Below are positions 1 to 8,700 of a stretch of DNA of 13,703 bases, piece after piece. The translations under genes and the position numbers were made by a program. Within the stretch, counting starts at the first letter, position 1. Every line of letters begins with the position of its first letter. A model generated the notes under the pieces. It saw only the letters and a program-made list of their open reading frames with translations, was not told the DNA's origin and made no database searches. Origin of the DNA: a bacterium (lineage in GTDB: Bacteria > Bacteroidota > Ignavibacteria > Kapaibacteriales > UBA961); NCBI GenBank assembly GCA_022844575.1, contig JALHLL010000077.1, positions 1-13,703 on the forward strand, in the 5' to 3' direction.

Positions 1-1
1 T

Positions 2-2572
2 TTACTCATTGGCGCATTTGTCGGCTCATCCCTATCCGCATATTCTCAGCAGTGGAAGCCGTTCACAAAAGAACAAATGAAAATCATAATGCCAAGTTCT
101 ACGCGGTTTATTTCTTCCTTGCACGGAACATGGGAAAGAGCATATGACGGCGAGACCTGGGAGCAAATTTCCTTGCCTTATTCAGACGTAGAAAAGAAAA
201 AAGTATGGTATCGGAGTCAATTTCGCATTGATAAAAATATAGTCGGGCAATTCGTTTGGCATTTGTATTTTTTAGGATCGAACAGCGAGGTTGAAGTTTA
301 CATCAATAAACAGTTTGTAAAAAAAATATTTGGCGGATTAGCACCCTTCGACGTGCGAATTCCTGATAAAATGCTTGCTAACGGTATGAATACGGTAGAA
401 CTTATCGTTTCTCCACCAACGCAGTTCAATCAGAGGCACCTTTTTTCAGAGGAAATCTATACGGGCACGATTCGCGAGATTATGCTTGTCGGATGTCCGC
501 TTATTTGGACAAATGATGTACGATTGCAAACTCTTCTTTCCCGCAATGGCAGCGATGGTGGGTCTTGTCAATTACGTGTGCAAGTAAGTACCGCATCCGG
601 TAATGTTACAAAAAGTACCCTTGTAACAAGAACCGATAGTGCGGGAGTACCTATCAATGTGAGTACTGCTCAAGTCGATGTTACGCTTATTGCTCCTGAC
701 CAAGGTCAAAGCATCATTGCTTCGGCTTCGAAGCCCGTTAAAATTGAATCGGATAGAATGATTGAGAATGAGTTTCAGATTACGGTGAATAATCCCCGTT
801 TATGGACAATTGAAAATCCGTATTTGTATGAATTACAGGTAAAAATCTCAATCGAGGGTGCTGTCGTTGATGAGTACACCGTTCCGGTAGGTTTAAGAGA
901 TATCAGAATCGGCAAATTATCCGACGGGTCAATGGCTCTATCATTAAATGGGCAACATTTGCATGTAAAGGGGGTTGAGTATATCGAAAATTGGGGGACA
1001 TCTGGTAAAACCGCTTCCAGTGCTGATATTGAAAGAGATATACGTTTGATGAAAACGCTTGGCGCAAATGTTATACGTGTCCGCTCGGCTCCGCCGCATC
1101 CGTATTTTGTGGAGATGTGTAATAGGAACGGTTTATTATTGATGATTGACCTTCCGGCTTATGATGTTCCGAATAACTTTTTGGAAAGTGAAGAGGTTAT
1201 TGAACGCATGAAGAATCTTGCCGAGAGGGTTTCGATTTCTTATGACAGGATGCCCTCGGTAATGGCTTGGGGTGTAGGTGATGGTTTTGATGAACATGAC
1301 GAAGCTGTGAAGAGTTTTCAGGAAGTAATGATGAAGACTTTTCGGATGCACTCTACAAAGATGATTTACAAAACTGTACGGTTCGGTACACAACAAATTG
1401 CATCTGATGGATTGGATTTTATATGCTTCAGAACGGATAATCGGTGGAAACCCGGCGATGAATTGCGCCAAGAACTTCAACGTATGAAATCGCTTATTAA
1501 GGAACAACCTTTTCTTGTCTGCTTCGGTAAGCTTTTGCAACCGGAAAACCGAAACGGTCACTCCGACCCGCTTTCAGCAGCCTCACAGGCAAAGTACTTA
1601 CGCGATGTATATCGTGTTGTTGAGCAAGAAAAAGGCGGTGGTGTAATTGTATTCACCTTTAATGATTATCGTTGCAGTTCGCCTATACTTATGACGAATG
1701 CCGAAGACAAGTATATTGTTACATCGGGTTTGGTGGATAGCTACCGTTTAAAAAGATTATCATATGAAATGGTTAAGGCATTATTCAATGATGAACGTGA
1801 GCCGCTTTTAAGTGCCGGATTGTATAAAGAGGATACGCCTATGATTTTCATAGTTACAGGTTTGGTTATCGGCTTGATATTGCTGTTGCTTATGAGCCGA
1901 TTCAGGCGATTCAGAGAGTACTTTATACGTGCATTGTTAAGACCCTATAATTTCTATGCGGATATAAGAGACCAGCGTATATTATCGAATTTTCAAACCA
2001 TTATACTCGGTTTAACATGTGCCTCAACCGCAGGAAGTATGATTGCATCCACTTTGTTCTACCATCGATTCAGCTACGGTTCTGAGTTTTTATTGATGAT
2101 GGTTACATGGAATGATCTGAAATTTATACTTGATGAATTTGCTTGGTCACCCGGTTTGGCATTAACAATTTGCACATTGTTTATTTTCTTTATTTTTTCT
2201 CTTATTGCCGCTTTGATACGCATATCAGCCATGTTTGTACGCGGCAGACTATATTTTAGCGATGCTTTTACAATTACCGTATGGGCTGTACTTCCTTTAG
2301 TATTATTACTACCGCTTAGTATGATAATGTACAAAATATTCACGCTTACCGACTCGATGACTATTATGGTTATGATGTTGGTAGGTATGATATTATGGTG
2401 CGGTTATCGTCTTATGAGAGCAACATCGGTAGTGTTCGATATTCGGGCTTTATGGGTTTATTCCGTAGGTGTTGTTGTTTCGGCTTTTATGGTAAGCGGA
2501 GTAATATTCGTTTACAATTATCAAACGTCTATTATATCATATATACGATACTATTTAAGTGTTTGGGCATAA
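2..2572 (+). CDS. GH2-fold membrane protein, catalytic residues lost; 5' end outside window
   Basis: Partial at the left edge. The frame is open upstream of the first ATG (77), and bases 2-76 encode LLIGAFVGSSLSAYSQQW, the end of a signal peptide, so the true start lies left of the window. Numbering from the ATG at 77: residues 10-135 look like a GH2 jelly-roll sugar-binding domain, 165-275 an immunoglobulin-like sandwich, and 280-570 a degenerate TIM barrel. About six membrane segments follow (near 588-607, 640-661, 693-716, 732-756, 760-780, 791-813). The usual GH2 acid/base motif, a GNE after the Trp strand, reads WGVGDGF at 398-404. The nucleophile strand reads FLVCFGKL (479-486) with no Glu. 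I infer a non-catalytic, carbohydrate-binding or scaffolding periplasmic domain on a multi-pass membrane anchor. The fold assignment is fairly sure; the role is unknown. It overlaps the next gene by 14 nt, which suggests co-translation. Confidence 0.8.
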   Translation, partial: LLIGAFVGSSLSAYSQQWKPFTKEQMKIIMPSSTRFISSLHGTWERAYDGETWEQISLPYSDVEKKKVWYRSQFRIDKNIVGQFVWHLYFLGSNSEVEVYINKQFVKKIFGGLAPFDVRIPDKMLANGMNTVELIVSPPTQFNQRHLFSEEIYTGTIREIMLVGCPLIWTNDVRLQTLLSRNGSDGGSCQLRVQVSTASGNVTKSTLVTRTDSAGVPINVSTAQVDVTLIAPDQGQSIIASASKPVKIESDRMIENEFQITVNNPRLWTIENPYLYELQVKISIEGAVVDEYTVPVGLRDIRIGKLSDGSMALSLNGQHLHVKGVEYIENWGTSGKTASSADIERDIRLMKTLGANVIRVRSAPPHPYFVEMCNRNGLLLMIDLPAYDVPNNFLESEEVIERMKNLAERVSISYDRMPSVMAWGVGDGFDEHDEAVKSFQEVMMKTFRMHSTKMIYKTVRFGTQQIASDGLDFICFRTDNRWKPGDELRQELQRMKSLIKEQPFLVCFGKLLQPENRNGHSDPLSAASQAKYLRDVYRVVEQEKGGGVIVFTFNDYRCSSPILMTNAEDKYIVTSGLVDSYRLKRLSYEMVKALFNDEREPLLSAGLYKEDTPMIFIVTGLVIGLILLLLMSRFRRFREYFIRALLRPYNFYADIRDQRILSNFQTIILGLTCASTAGSMIASTLFYHRFSYGSEFLLMMVTWNDLKFILDEFAWSPGLALTICTLFIFFIFSLIAALIRISAMFVRGRLYFSDAFTITVWAVLPLVLLLPLSMIMYKIFTLTDSMTIMVMMLVGMILWCGYRLMRATSVVFDIRALWVYSVGVVVSAFMVSGVIFVYNYQTSIISYIRYYLSVWA

Positions 2573-3071
2573 ACAACTGTTAAAAATAGTAATACTATCT
2601 TTTTGTTTAGTATGCGTTTCTTTCATTACAATGAGAGCACAGAGTGTACAAACAATGAATTACGAGGATGTGAAAAAGCGTCTTAGTAATGGAAGAGATA
2701 CAATTTATATAGTTAATTTTTGGGCAACATGGTGTAAACCATGTGTTGAGGAATTACCTGAGTTTGAGTTTTATTCCGAGAATCAGTTTCAAAAGCCGAT
2801 AAAAGTATTACTTGTAAGTTTGGACTTCAAGAATAAGCTGAACACCACATTAATACCTTTTGTTGAGAAAAGAAAATTGAAGTCGGAGGTTATATGGTTG
2901 AATGAGTCGAGATATGAAGCGATTATTGATAAAGTAAGTACCGAATGGTCAGGGGCATTGCCTGCAACTTTATTCTCAACAAAAAATAATACGATTTCAT
3001 TGTTCCATGAAGGGACTATGACAAAAAAAGATATAGAAATTTTTTTATTCACCTTAAAGAAGGACTTATGA
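2559..3071 (+). CDS. TlpA/ResA-like periplasmic thioredoxin
   Basis: This 170-aa protein is a single thioredoxin domain behind an N-terminal signal or anchor segment (residues about 7-28, ending MRAQ). The active site is WCKPC at 58-62, inside NFWATWCKPCVEELPEF. The cis-proline loop is GALPATLF with Pro135. Family members reduce or isomerise disulfides of exported proteins, or act in cytochrome c maturation. The start is GTG at 2559. It is preferred because it supplies the complete hydrophobic signal, while the next ATG (2631) would remove it. The start lies inside the end of the upstream gene and the stop overlaps the next ATG as ATGA, so all three genes are probably translationally coupled. 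The partner is unknown. No cytochrome maturation gene is nearby, so I give only a family-level call. Confidence 0.9.
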   Translation: MFGHKQLLKIVILSFCLVCVSFITMRAQSVQTMNYEDVKKRLSNGRDTIYIVNFWATWCKPCVEELPEFEFYSENQFQKPIKVLLVSLDFKNKLNTTLIPFVEKRKLKSEVIWLNESRYEAIIDKVSTEWSGALPATLFSTKNNTISLFHEGTMTKKDIEIFLFTLKKDL

Positions 3072-3691
3072 AAAAGTTACTGATAATGGCAATAACCGTA
3101 TTGCTGAACTTTACAAGAACTTTTGCTGCTGATGGTTATAAAGTTGGAGATATAGTACCCGACTTTAGCTTAAAGAATATAGATAATACAATGGTTTCGA
3201 TGTCGCAGTTTAAAGATGCGAAAGGTTTCGTCGTCATATTCACATGCAATCACTGCCCATACTCGAAAATGTATGAGGATAGGATTGTTGCAATGAATAA
3301 TGAATTTGCCCAAAAGGGTTTTCCCGTTATTGCAATTAACCCCAATGACGATGAAGCGTATCCCGATGATTCATTCGAGAATATGAAAATAAGAGCGAAG
3401 GAGAAAGATTTTAATTTCCCTTACTTAAGAGATGAAACACAAGAAATTGCAAAACAATTCGGTGCAACAAGAACACCGCATGTTTTTCTTCTCAAAAAAG
3501 ATAATGGAGTGTTAAAATTGGCTTATATCGGTGCTATTGATGATAATGCACAAGAATCGGACAATGTTCAAGTGAATTATGTTGAAAAAGCGATAGATGC
3601 CGTTGTCGAAGGCAAAGAAGTAAATCCCGTTAATACGAAAGCAATAGGATGCTCCATTAAGTGGAAAAAACAAGAAGAGAGTAAAAAGTAG
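3068..3691 (+). CDS. PRX_like1-type exported thioredoxin family protein (AhpC/TSA superfamily)
   Basis: This is a 207-aa protein. Residues 1-20 form a signal peptide (MKKLLIMAITVLLNFTRTFA). Then comes a peroxiredoxin-like thioredoxin fold: VGDIVPDFSL (26-35), the redox centre FTCNHCPYS (58-66; Cys60 and Cys63), the Thr-Pro loop TRTPHVFLL (134-142), and the family's C-terminal signature KAIGCSIKWK (191-200) with a third Cys at 195. This layout matches the group known as PRX_like1, whose biochemical role is poorly defined. A thiol oxidoreductase in the cell envelope is the reasonable inference. It starts 4 nt before the upstream gene ends (ATGA). Its last 46 codons or so, including the Cys195 signature, occur a second time at 4143-4282 beyond a small inserted gene. 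The intact reading frame ends in the upstream copy. Confidence 0.9.
   Translation: MKKLLIMAITVLLNFTRTFAADGYKVGDIVPDFSLKNIDNTMVSMSQFKDAKGFVVIFTCNHCPYSKMYEDRIVAMNNEFAQKGFPVIAINPNDDEAYPDDSFENMKIRAKEKDFNFPYLRDETQEIAKQFGATRTPHVFLLKKDNGVLKLAYIGAIDDNAQESDNVQVNYVEKAIDAVVEGKEVNPVNTKAIGCSIKWKKQEESKK
3551..3691 (+). repeat. Direct repeat copy A: live 3' end of the PRX_like1 gene
   Basis: This copy lies inside the intact gene and matches 4143-4282. Bases 3590-3691 are identical to 4181-4282 except at 3607/4198 (c/g) and 3680/4271 (a/g), so 100 of 102 agree. The left part, 3551-3589, is clearly more diverged and one base longer. The offset of the near-identical block is 591 nt. Confidence 0.95.
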
Positions 3692-3717
3692 GTTCAGAAA
3701 AAAACAACGGTGTATCT

Positions 3718-4134
3718 ATGAATTTTGATAAATTTTTGAGTGTTGAATTTTTGAGTTTTGCTCTTGCCTTAGGTACCACTATAGTTCTAACGATTCGGTA
3801 TCTAAATCAGAGAAAAGAAGAGCTAACGCAGAAAAGGTTTAAGATATATCATGATCTAATTGACCGATTTTCGGGTGCAACTAATGAAAAATTGGATAAT
3901 CAAGTTGCGGCATGTTATGAGCTAAGAAGATACAAAGAATATTATCCTGTGACGAAAAGAATACTGGAAAGTGCCAAGTTAAGAATAGATAAAAAAGAAA
4001 GTGCTGTCAGGAAAGAGGAACTTATGGGATTAGCAGAAGAAATAGACCTTACACTTAGTTTTATTGATAAACAAAATTCAGAGGGAGTTTTCAATAGGGA
4101 AATACGAGGCCGCAAAAAAAGTGAAGTATATTAG
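3718..4134 (+). CDS. Small membrane-anchored helical protein of unknown function
   Basis: This 138-aa protein matches no named family that I recognise. Residues 9-28 (VEFLSFALALGTTIVLTIRY) form one membrane segment, followed by a charged helical region. That region contains KRFKIYHDLIDRFSG (39-53), NQVAACYELRRYKEYYPVTK (61-80) and EELMGLAEEIDLTLSFIDK (100-118). The pattern suggests a single N-terminal anchor with a cytoplasmic alpha-helical domain. No catalytic motif is visible. It begins 26 nt after the PRX_like1 stop with no clear Shine-Dalgarno sequence and no obvious promoter, so it may be read through from upstream. A degraded copy of the PRX_like1 3' end begins 8 nt after its stop. The flanking repeats suggest it arrived as a separate unit. 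The conserved-looking helical pattern supports a real gene rather than a chance frame. Confidence 0.75.
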   Translation: MNFDKFLSVEFLSFALALGTTIVLTIRYLNQRKEELTQKRFKIYHDLIDRFSGATNEKLDNQVAACYELRRYKEYYPVTKRILESAKLRIDKKESAVRKEELMGLAEEIDLTLSFIDKQNSEGVFNREIRGRKKSEVY

Positions 4135-4142
4135 GATCTCTT

Positions 4143-4282
4143 CAAAAATCTGATAATGTTCAGATTAGCTACGTGGAAAAGCGATAGATGCCGTTGTGGA
4201 AGGCAAAGAAGTAAATCCCGTTAATACGAAAGCAATAGGATGCTCCATTAAGTGGAAAAAACAAGAAGAGGGTAAAAAGTAG
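4143..4282 (+). pseudogene. Headless, frameshifted remnant of the PRX_like1 gene 3' end (repeat copy B)
   Basis: Read from 4143, this stretch gives QKSDNVQISYVEK, matching QESDNVQVNYVEK of the intact protein (residues 162-174). It then loses frame because the A-run has four bases (4177-4180) instead of five (3585-3589). After restoring one base it continues as the conserved tail including GCSIKWK and ends at TAG 4280-4282. No 5' part of the gene, start codon or redox centre is present. In the left 36 nt there are nine substitutions, five of them silent third-position changes, so this piece once evolved as coding sequence. The final 102 nt are almost identical to the live copy. It lies directly upstream of the shared terminator, which suggests that this was the original position of the gene end. 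Confidence 0.9.
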
Positions 4283-4313
4283 TTCCATTGAAAGTATCTT
4301 AATAGAGATAAAG

Positions 4314-4348
4314 AAAAAACCGATTCATATTCTATGAATCGGTTTTTT
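4314..4348. terminator. Bidirectional intrinsic terminator between convergent genes
   Basis: A perfect 15-bp inverted repeat has core CCGATTCAT / ATGAATCGG (4320-4328 and 4334-4342) and a 5-nt loop, ATTCT. It is preceded by six A and followed by eight T, so it can act in both directions. It closes the + strand block after the PRX_like1 remnant, and the - strand operon ending at 4372. Confidence 0.9.
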
Positions 4349-4371
4349 TTATGGAAGAATTAGAGAAAGTT

Positions 4372-5760
4372 CTATTCGACAAATACCGCTTTCAGTTCAT
4401 TAAGTGGAATTAACGGTATATCGGCATTCATTTGTTTGTTCAGTATTTGCGAAATAATCTCATTTGCTAGGATACCATATCCCTTCGATGTCGGATGGAT
4501 TCCGTCCACACTAAATAAACCACCGGTAATATATTCTGTTGTCACTTTTGAGCCGTCAGGCATAGAATAGCCATGTTCGGCTATCTCAGCCAACAACCGA
4601 TACATATCCATAAGATAGAGACGATTTTTATGCTGAGCATTATTTACTACAACCTTGTTTGAAATTGTCACATTATAAGCTGAAATTGTTTGACGGATTT
4701 CGGCAATTTCACTTTCATCAAGTACAAGTTCATCGGCAAGTGAATAAAGCATTCCGCTGTCCGAAACGGATGATACAGCTTGTTTATCCAGAATTAAATC
4801 TTTATGGGTCGATTTTCTGTTACCGCTTTTTGTTTGTATAATATAGGGATTATAACCTTCCGAAAAACGTTTCTCAAGACCAAGAGTACCGGCAATTATA
4901 TTGAAACTATCTGCCTTCGTTTTTGTGAGATATTTTCCTCGCGATTGCCGTGAGAAGTAAGGAGCAAAAAGTACATCCGGTATATTCATAATAATAAATG
5001 CAGCGTTCGGTAAATTTGTTAACGCTGATTGCAGGGCATCGGTATAATATTTCTCAAACTCATGCGGTGGGGTAGCGCCTACACTAATTTCTTGAGGTAA
5101 TGATTTTGAGGTTGCACCGCTTAGTGCATAAGAAAGAATATCATTATTCCCTAACCAAAATGTAATAAGCGTTGGTGAAAGCTTTTGCGCTTGCTGAATT
5201 ACATTTTTACCTAATGCTTGTGTACGTAACACCTGAAAGAAATATGGATTGGGTCTTTCCTGCGATTTGGAGATTAAATCGGAAGAATCCGTAATATCGA
5301 ATGAATAAGCACCCGGAATTCCGAGATTATGATAGGGGAGTTCATTATTAATGTTACTCGGGAATAAATCATTAGCTAGTTCTTTTTCTATTAAGGGCGC
5401 ATTATGATTATCGAAGCCACTTAACTTTTTTCTGTATCGTTTATCGTCATTTTGATAAGTATCTGCCCCTGAACCGATTGCCCATTCGGGATAGGTAAAT
5501 TTGTTTCCTGTAAGCCCTAATTGACGTGCAACTAAAGTCGGAAACGAGTTTGCTGCCGTATAAGTCGTAATACCACTTGATTGCATACCAGCCGTTAAAC
5601 TATTACCTATGGCTACATAGACAATTTCACCCTGTTCGTTTTTTGGGATAGAGCCGTAAAAACCCGTACCTATCGGCGCAGATGTAGGGTTTGTACTACA
5701 GGAAATAAAGGAAAATAATATGATAATTATTACAATGCAACGAGAGTATCGTATGACCAT
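4372..5760 (-). CDS. SGNH/GDSL-hydrolase lipoprotein
   Basis: This 462-aa protein has a lipoprotein signal (hydrophobic residues 9-20, FISC ending at Cys21). The four SGNH blocks are present: block I VAIGNSLTAG (49-58, nucleophile Ser54), block II LGIPGA (146-151), block III FWLGNND (201-207, Asn205 or Asn206), and block V VDGIHPT (418-424, Asp419 and His422). The family contains secreted esterases and lipases and carbohydrate acetylesterases. The substrate cannot be told from sequence. It is longer than a minimal SGNH domain because of an insertion around 215-410 that holds no motif I recognise. The ATG lies 3 nt after the stop of the sensor kinase gene, so the two are surely co-transcribed. 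The enzyme is predicted to be anchored in the envelope by its lipid. Confidence 0.9.
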   Translation of the reverse strand: MVIRYSRCIVIIIILFSFISCSTNPTSAPIGTGFYGSIPKNEQGEIVYVAIGNSLTAGMQSSGITTYTAANSFPTLVARQLGLTGNKFTYPEWAIGSGADTYQNDDKRYRKKLSGFDNHNAPLIEKELANDLFPSNINNELPYHNLGIPGAYSFDITDSSDLISKSQERPNPYFFQVLRTQALGKNVIQQAQKLSPTLITFWLGNNDILSYALSGATSKSLPQEISVGATPPHEFEKYYTDALQSALTNLPNAAFIIMNIPDVLFAPYFSRQSRGKYLTKTKADSFNIIAGTLGLEKRFSEGYNPYIIQTKSGNRKSTHKDLILDKQAVSSVSDSGMLYSLADELVLDESEIAEIRQTISAYNVTISNKVVVNNAQHKNRLYLMDMYRLLAEIAEHGYSMPDGSKVTTEYITGGLFSVDGIHPTSKGYGILANEIISQILNKQMNADIPLIPLNELKAVFVE

Positions 5761-5763
5761 GTT

Positions 5764-8700
5764 TTACTTTTTAATCGGCAATTCAACATAAAAACACGCT
5801 CCCTGTCCTAAAACGCTTTCGCATCCGACATTGCCATTCATTGATTCGGCAAGTTTTTTAACAATAGATAAACCCAATCCGGTAGAATGCTCACCGCCAG
5901 TCGGTTTAGCCGAAAGTCTCGCGTATTTTCCAAAAACCTTTTTCATATCCTCCGCACTCAAGCCCGGACCCTCATCCTTCACCGAACATCGTATTGCATT
6001 ATTATGCTTTGAAATATCAATCGTAACGTTCTTGTTAAACGGTGAAAACTTAATTGCATTTGAAAGAAGATTATCAATGATTTCTTGCGTCGCTGATTTG
6101 TCGGCAAAAACCGATGCTGAAACCGAATTGTTATTAATCGTAATATTCTTTTCTGTTGCATTCGTAATGTTTTCGGAACAAATAGTATCAACTACGGTTT
6201 TCAGATCGAATGCTTCCAAACGGTGACTTATAATTCCCGATTCCAAGGCATTTATATCTAATAGATGGGTAATGATTTCACGCATCCTTTGTGCGGAAAT
6301 TTCCATTTTTTCCATCATGGAAACAATGTCTTCCGTTTTTAATGCTTTAATAAAGTTCTTTACATTGCTTGCCGTTAGCATTATTCCCGAAAGCGGATTC
6401 TTTAAATCATGGGCTGCTATTCCCAAAAATTCATTTTTTTCATTGTTTAATTCTATCAAATTGGTATTCAATGCCTCTATTTCGGCAATGTTTTTCTCTA
6501 ATTGTTTATTGGCATCTTGTAATGATTGATTTACACTCCACAAATCATTAGTTCTTTCCTCAACAATTTTTTCCAATTCTTGTTGTCGTTTTTGTAATGC
6601 TCTTACTCTAAGCACATACAAAAAGTATAAAAAAGCCAATAATGCGGCTACCATTATTACCCTGAACCATATAGTTTGCCATAATTCAGGTGCAATTTCA
6701 AAGGATACCGAGCTTCCCGTATTATTCCATACACCGTCATTATTACAGGCAATTACCTTAAAAGTGTATTTACCCGGAGAAAGATTTGTAAAATATGCTG
6801 TTCTTTTATTCCCATAATCTATCCATGTTTCATCCATACCCTCAAGCATATACTTAAAGCGTACTTTTTCGGGTGCAATAAGTGAAAGAGCTGTAAATGT
6901 TATGGAAATACGATCCGAGCCCGCCGCAAAAGAAAATGGTGTACCATTATTTTCATATATACTGTCATTAACCGATATATTTTCGACAAGCACATTCGGT
7001 GCAAGTTTATTCTTTACACCTTTCTGGGGATTGACAAAAGCAATACCTTTTACTGTCGGGAAACACAATGTTCCGTCATGTGTTCTCCATCCTGCGGGAA
7101 AAAAACCGCTATTACATTCTATGGCAATCATGCCGTCACGAGTGCCGTAAGTTATGGCGGAAAGTTTTGTTGACTTTCCTGAAAATACATTGTCAATATC
7201 GGATTCCGTACATGAGAAGATACCTTTTCCGGTGCTAAACCACAATTTCTTCAAACCATCACTCTCAATATGGTAAATATCTTCATGAGGTAATCCGGCA
7301 CTTTTTGTTATAGATTGTATCGAACCGTCGTTTTTTAATCTTAAAAGACCTTTACCGTCCGTACCGAGAAGTATTTCGCCCGAACCATTATGATATATGG
7401 ATTTAATATGTGGTGTAGGCAAACCGTTTTTATTTGTAAATGTTTTTATTTTTCCATTCGTATAACGTATAACTCCGCCACCATACGCAATCAACCATAT
7501 ATTACCTTTATCGTCTTGTGATATATTGGTATAGAGTCCGCGTAATAATCCTTGCTTTTCACCTAGCCTGGTGATATTTCCATTTGAGTAAAGTAAAACG
7601 CCATTATCAGAACCAATCCACAAAACACCTTTATTATCTTCAAAAATCGAATAAACGGGATCGGGAGATGTTTCAGGGGAAATCGGTACGCCTGTAAAAA
7701 TACCGTTTCTATAGCGGGTCAAATATCCGGGTGCACCGCCAATCCATAAATTACCTGACTTGTCCTCGCAAAGTGCATTAACTTCATTTCCAATCAAGCC
7801 GTCTTTAAATGAAAAAAAGGAGATCGAACCGTTTTTATATTGATTTAATCCGTTCGAAGCACCAATCCATAATGAGCCGTCACTTGTTTGAATAATGGAA
7901 CGGGTAAAATCATCCGATAATCCTTCCTTTGTAGAAAGAGTTGTAAACGTTCCATCTCTTAAACGATGTAATCCATTAGAGAAAGTTCCAATCCACAAAT
8001 TCTTTTCGATATCTTCAAAAATCGAAAGTATTGCATCAGCCGGGAACATAGTTGCCGGAGCACTGCTTATAATACCCGTAGATGAGGCGCGGCTCAATCC
8101 TTGATTAGTTCCAATCCAAACATTTCCGTCGCTATCGGTAAATAATGTTTGTACAACATCACCTACCAAGCCATCGGCACTTGTTATTACTAATTCCGAT
8201 GATTTTGACACTCTTCCTAAACCGCTATTTGTTCCAATCCAAACTGTATTTTGTTTATCAACAGTAATTGCCGTAACAAGTCCCTGAAAATTCTGCGTTG
8301 AGAATGTTGAAATAAAACCGTTACGATATGTGTACACTCCTTCAGGTGTGCCGATATACATTGTCCCATCTGTACTTTCGGATAGAGAATATCTGAATCC
8401 CCTTGGCATTTGTTGGGCATTGTGTATTCTTTTTAACTGCGAATTTTCTTTTAATAGTAAACCCCATGAAGTACCAATCCACAGGTTCCCTTTTTTATCT
8501 GAATAAAGCTTATTTATTTGTTCTTGTGAACGGATGTTCTTCATCTGTACTGAATGTATTATTCCGTTTTTATAATGAAATAAACCTGATGTGGTTGCAA
8601 AGTAAATACCACCATCTTTAGTTGCTGCTGTTGCAAAAATTTTATCGGATGATTTTAATAGGGATTCACTTCTGTCATAAACACGAAAGGTTACGCCGTC

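Noticed and set aside
2395..2583. 62-aa + strand frame across the junction of the first two genes
   Set aside because: It is an out-of-frame shadow of the membrane domain and the signal peptide region of two confidently coding genes.
3718..4134. Toxin-antitoxin or restriction function for the small membrane protein
   Set aside because: There is no partner gene, catalytic motif or antitoxin-like DNA-binding region nearby. The claim would be invention.
3692..4142. Insertion sequence or integron cassette carrying the 138-aa gene
   Set aside because: No transposase, terminal inverted repeats, short target duplication or attC-like palindrome is visible. The only repeats are the host gene ends.
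5831..6226. 131-aa + strand frame antisense to the kinase ATPase domain
   Set aside because: It is antisense to the intact N and G boxes, with no recognisable features of its own.
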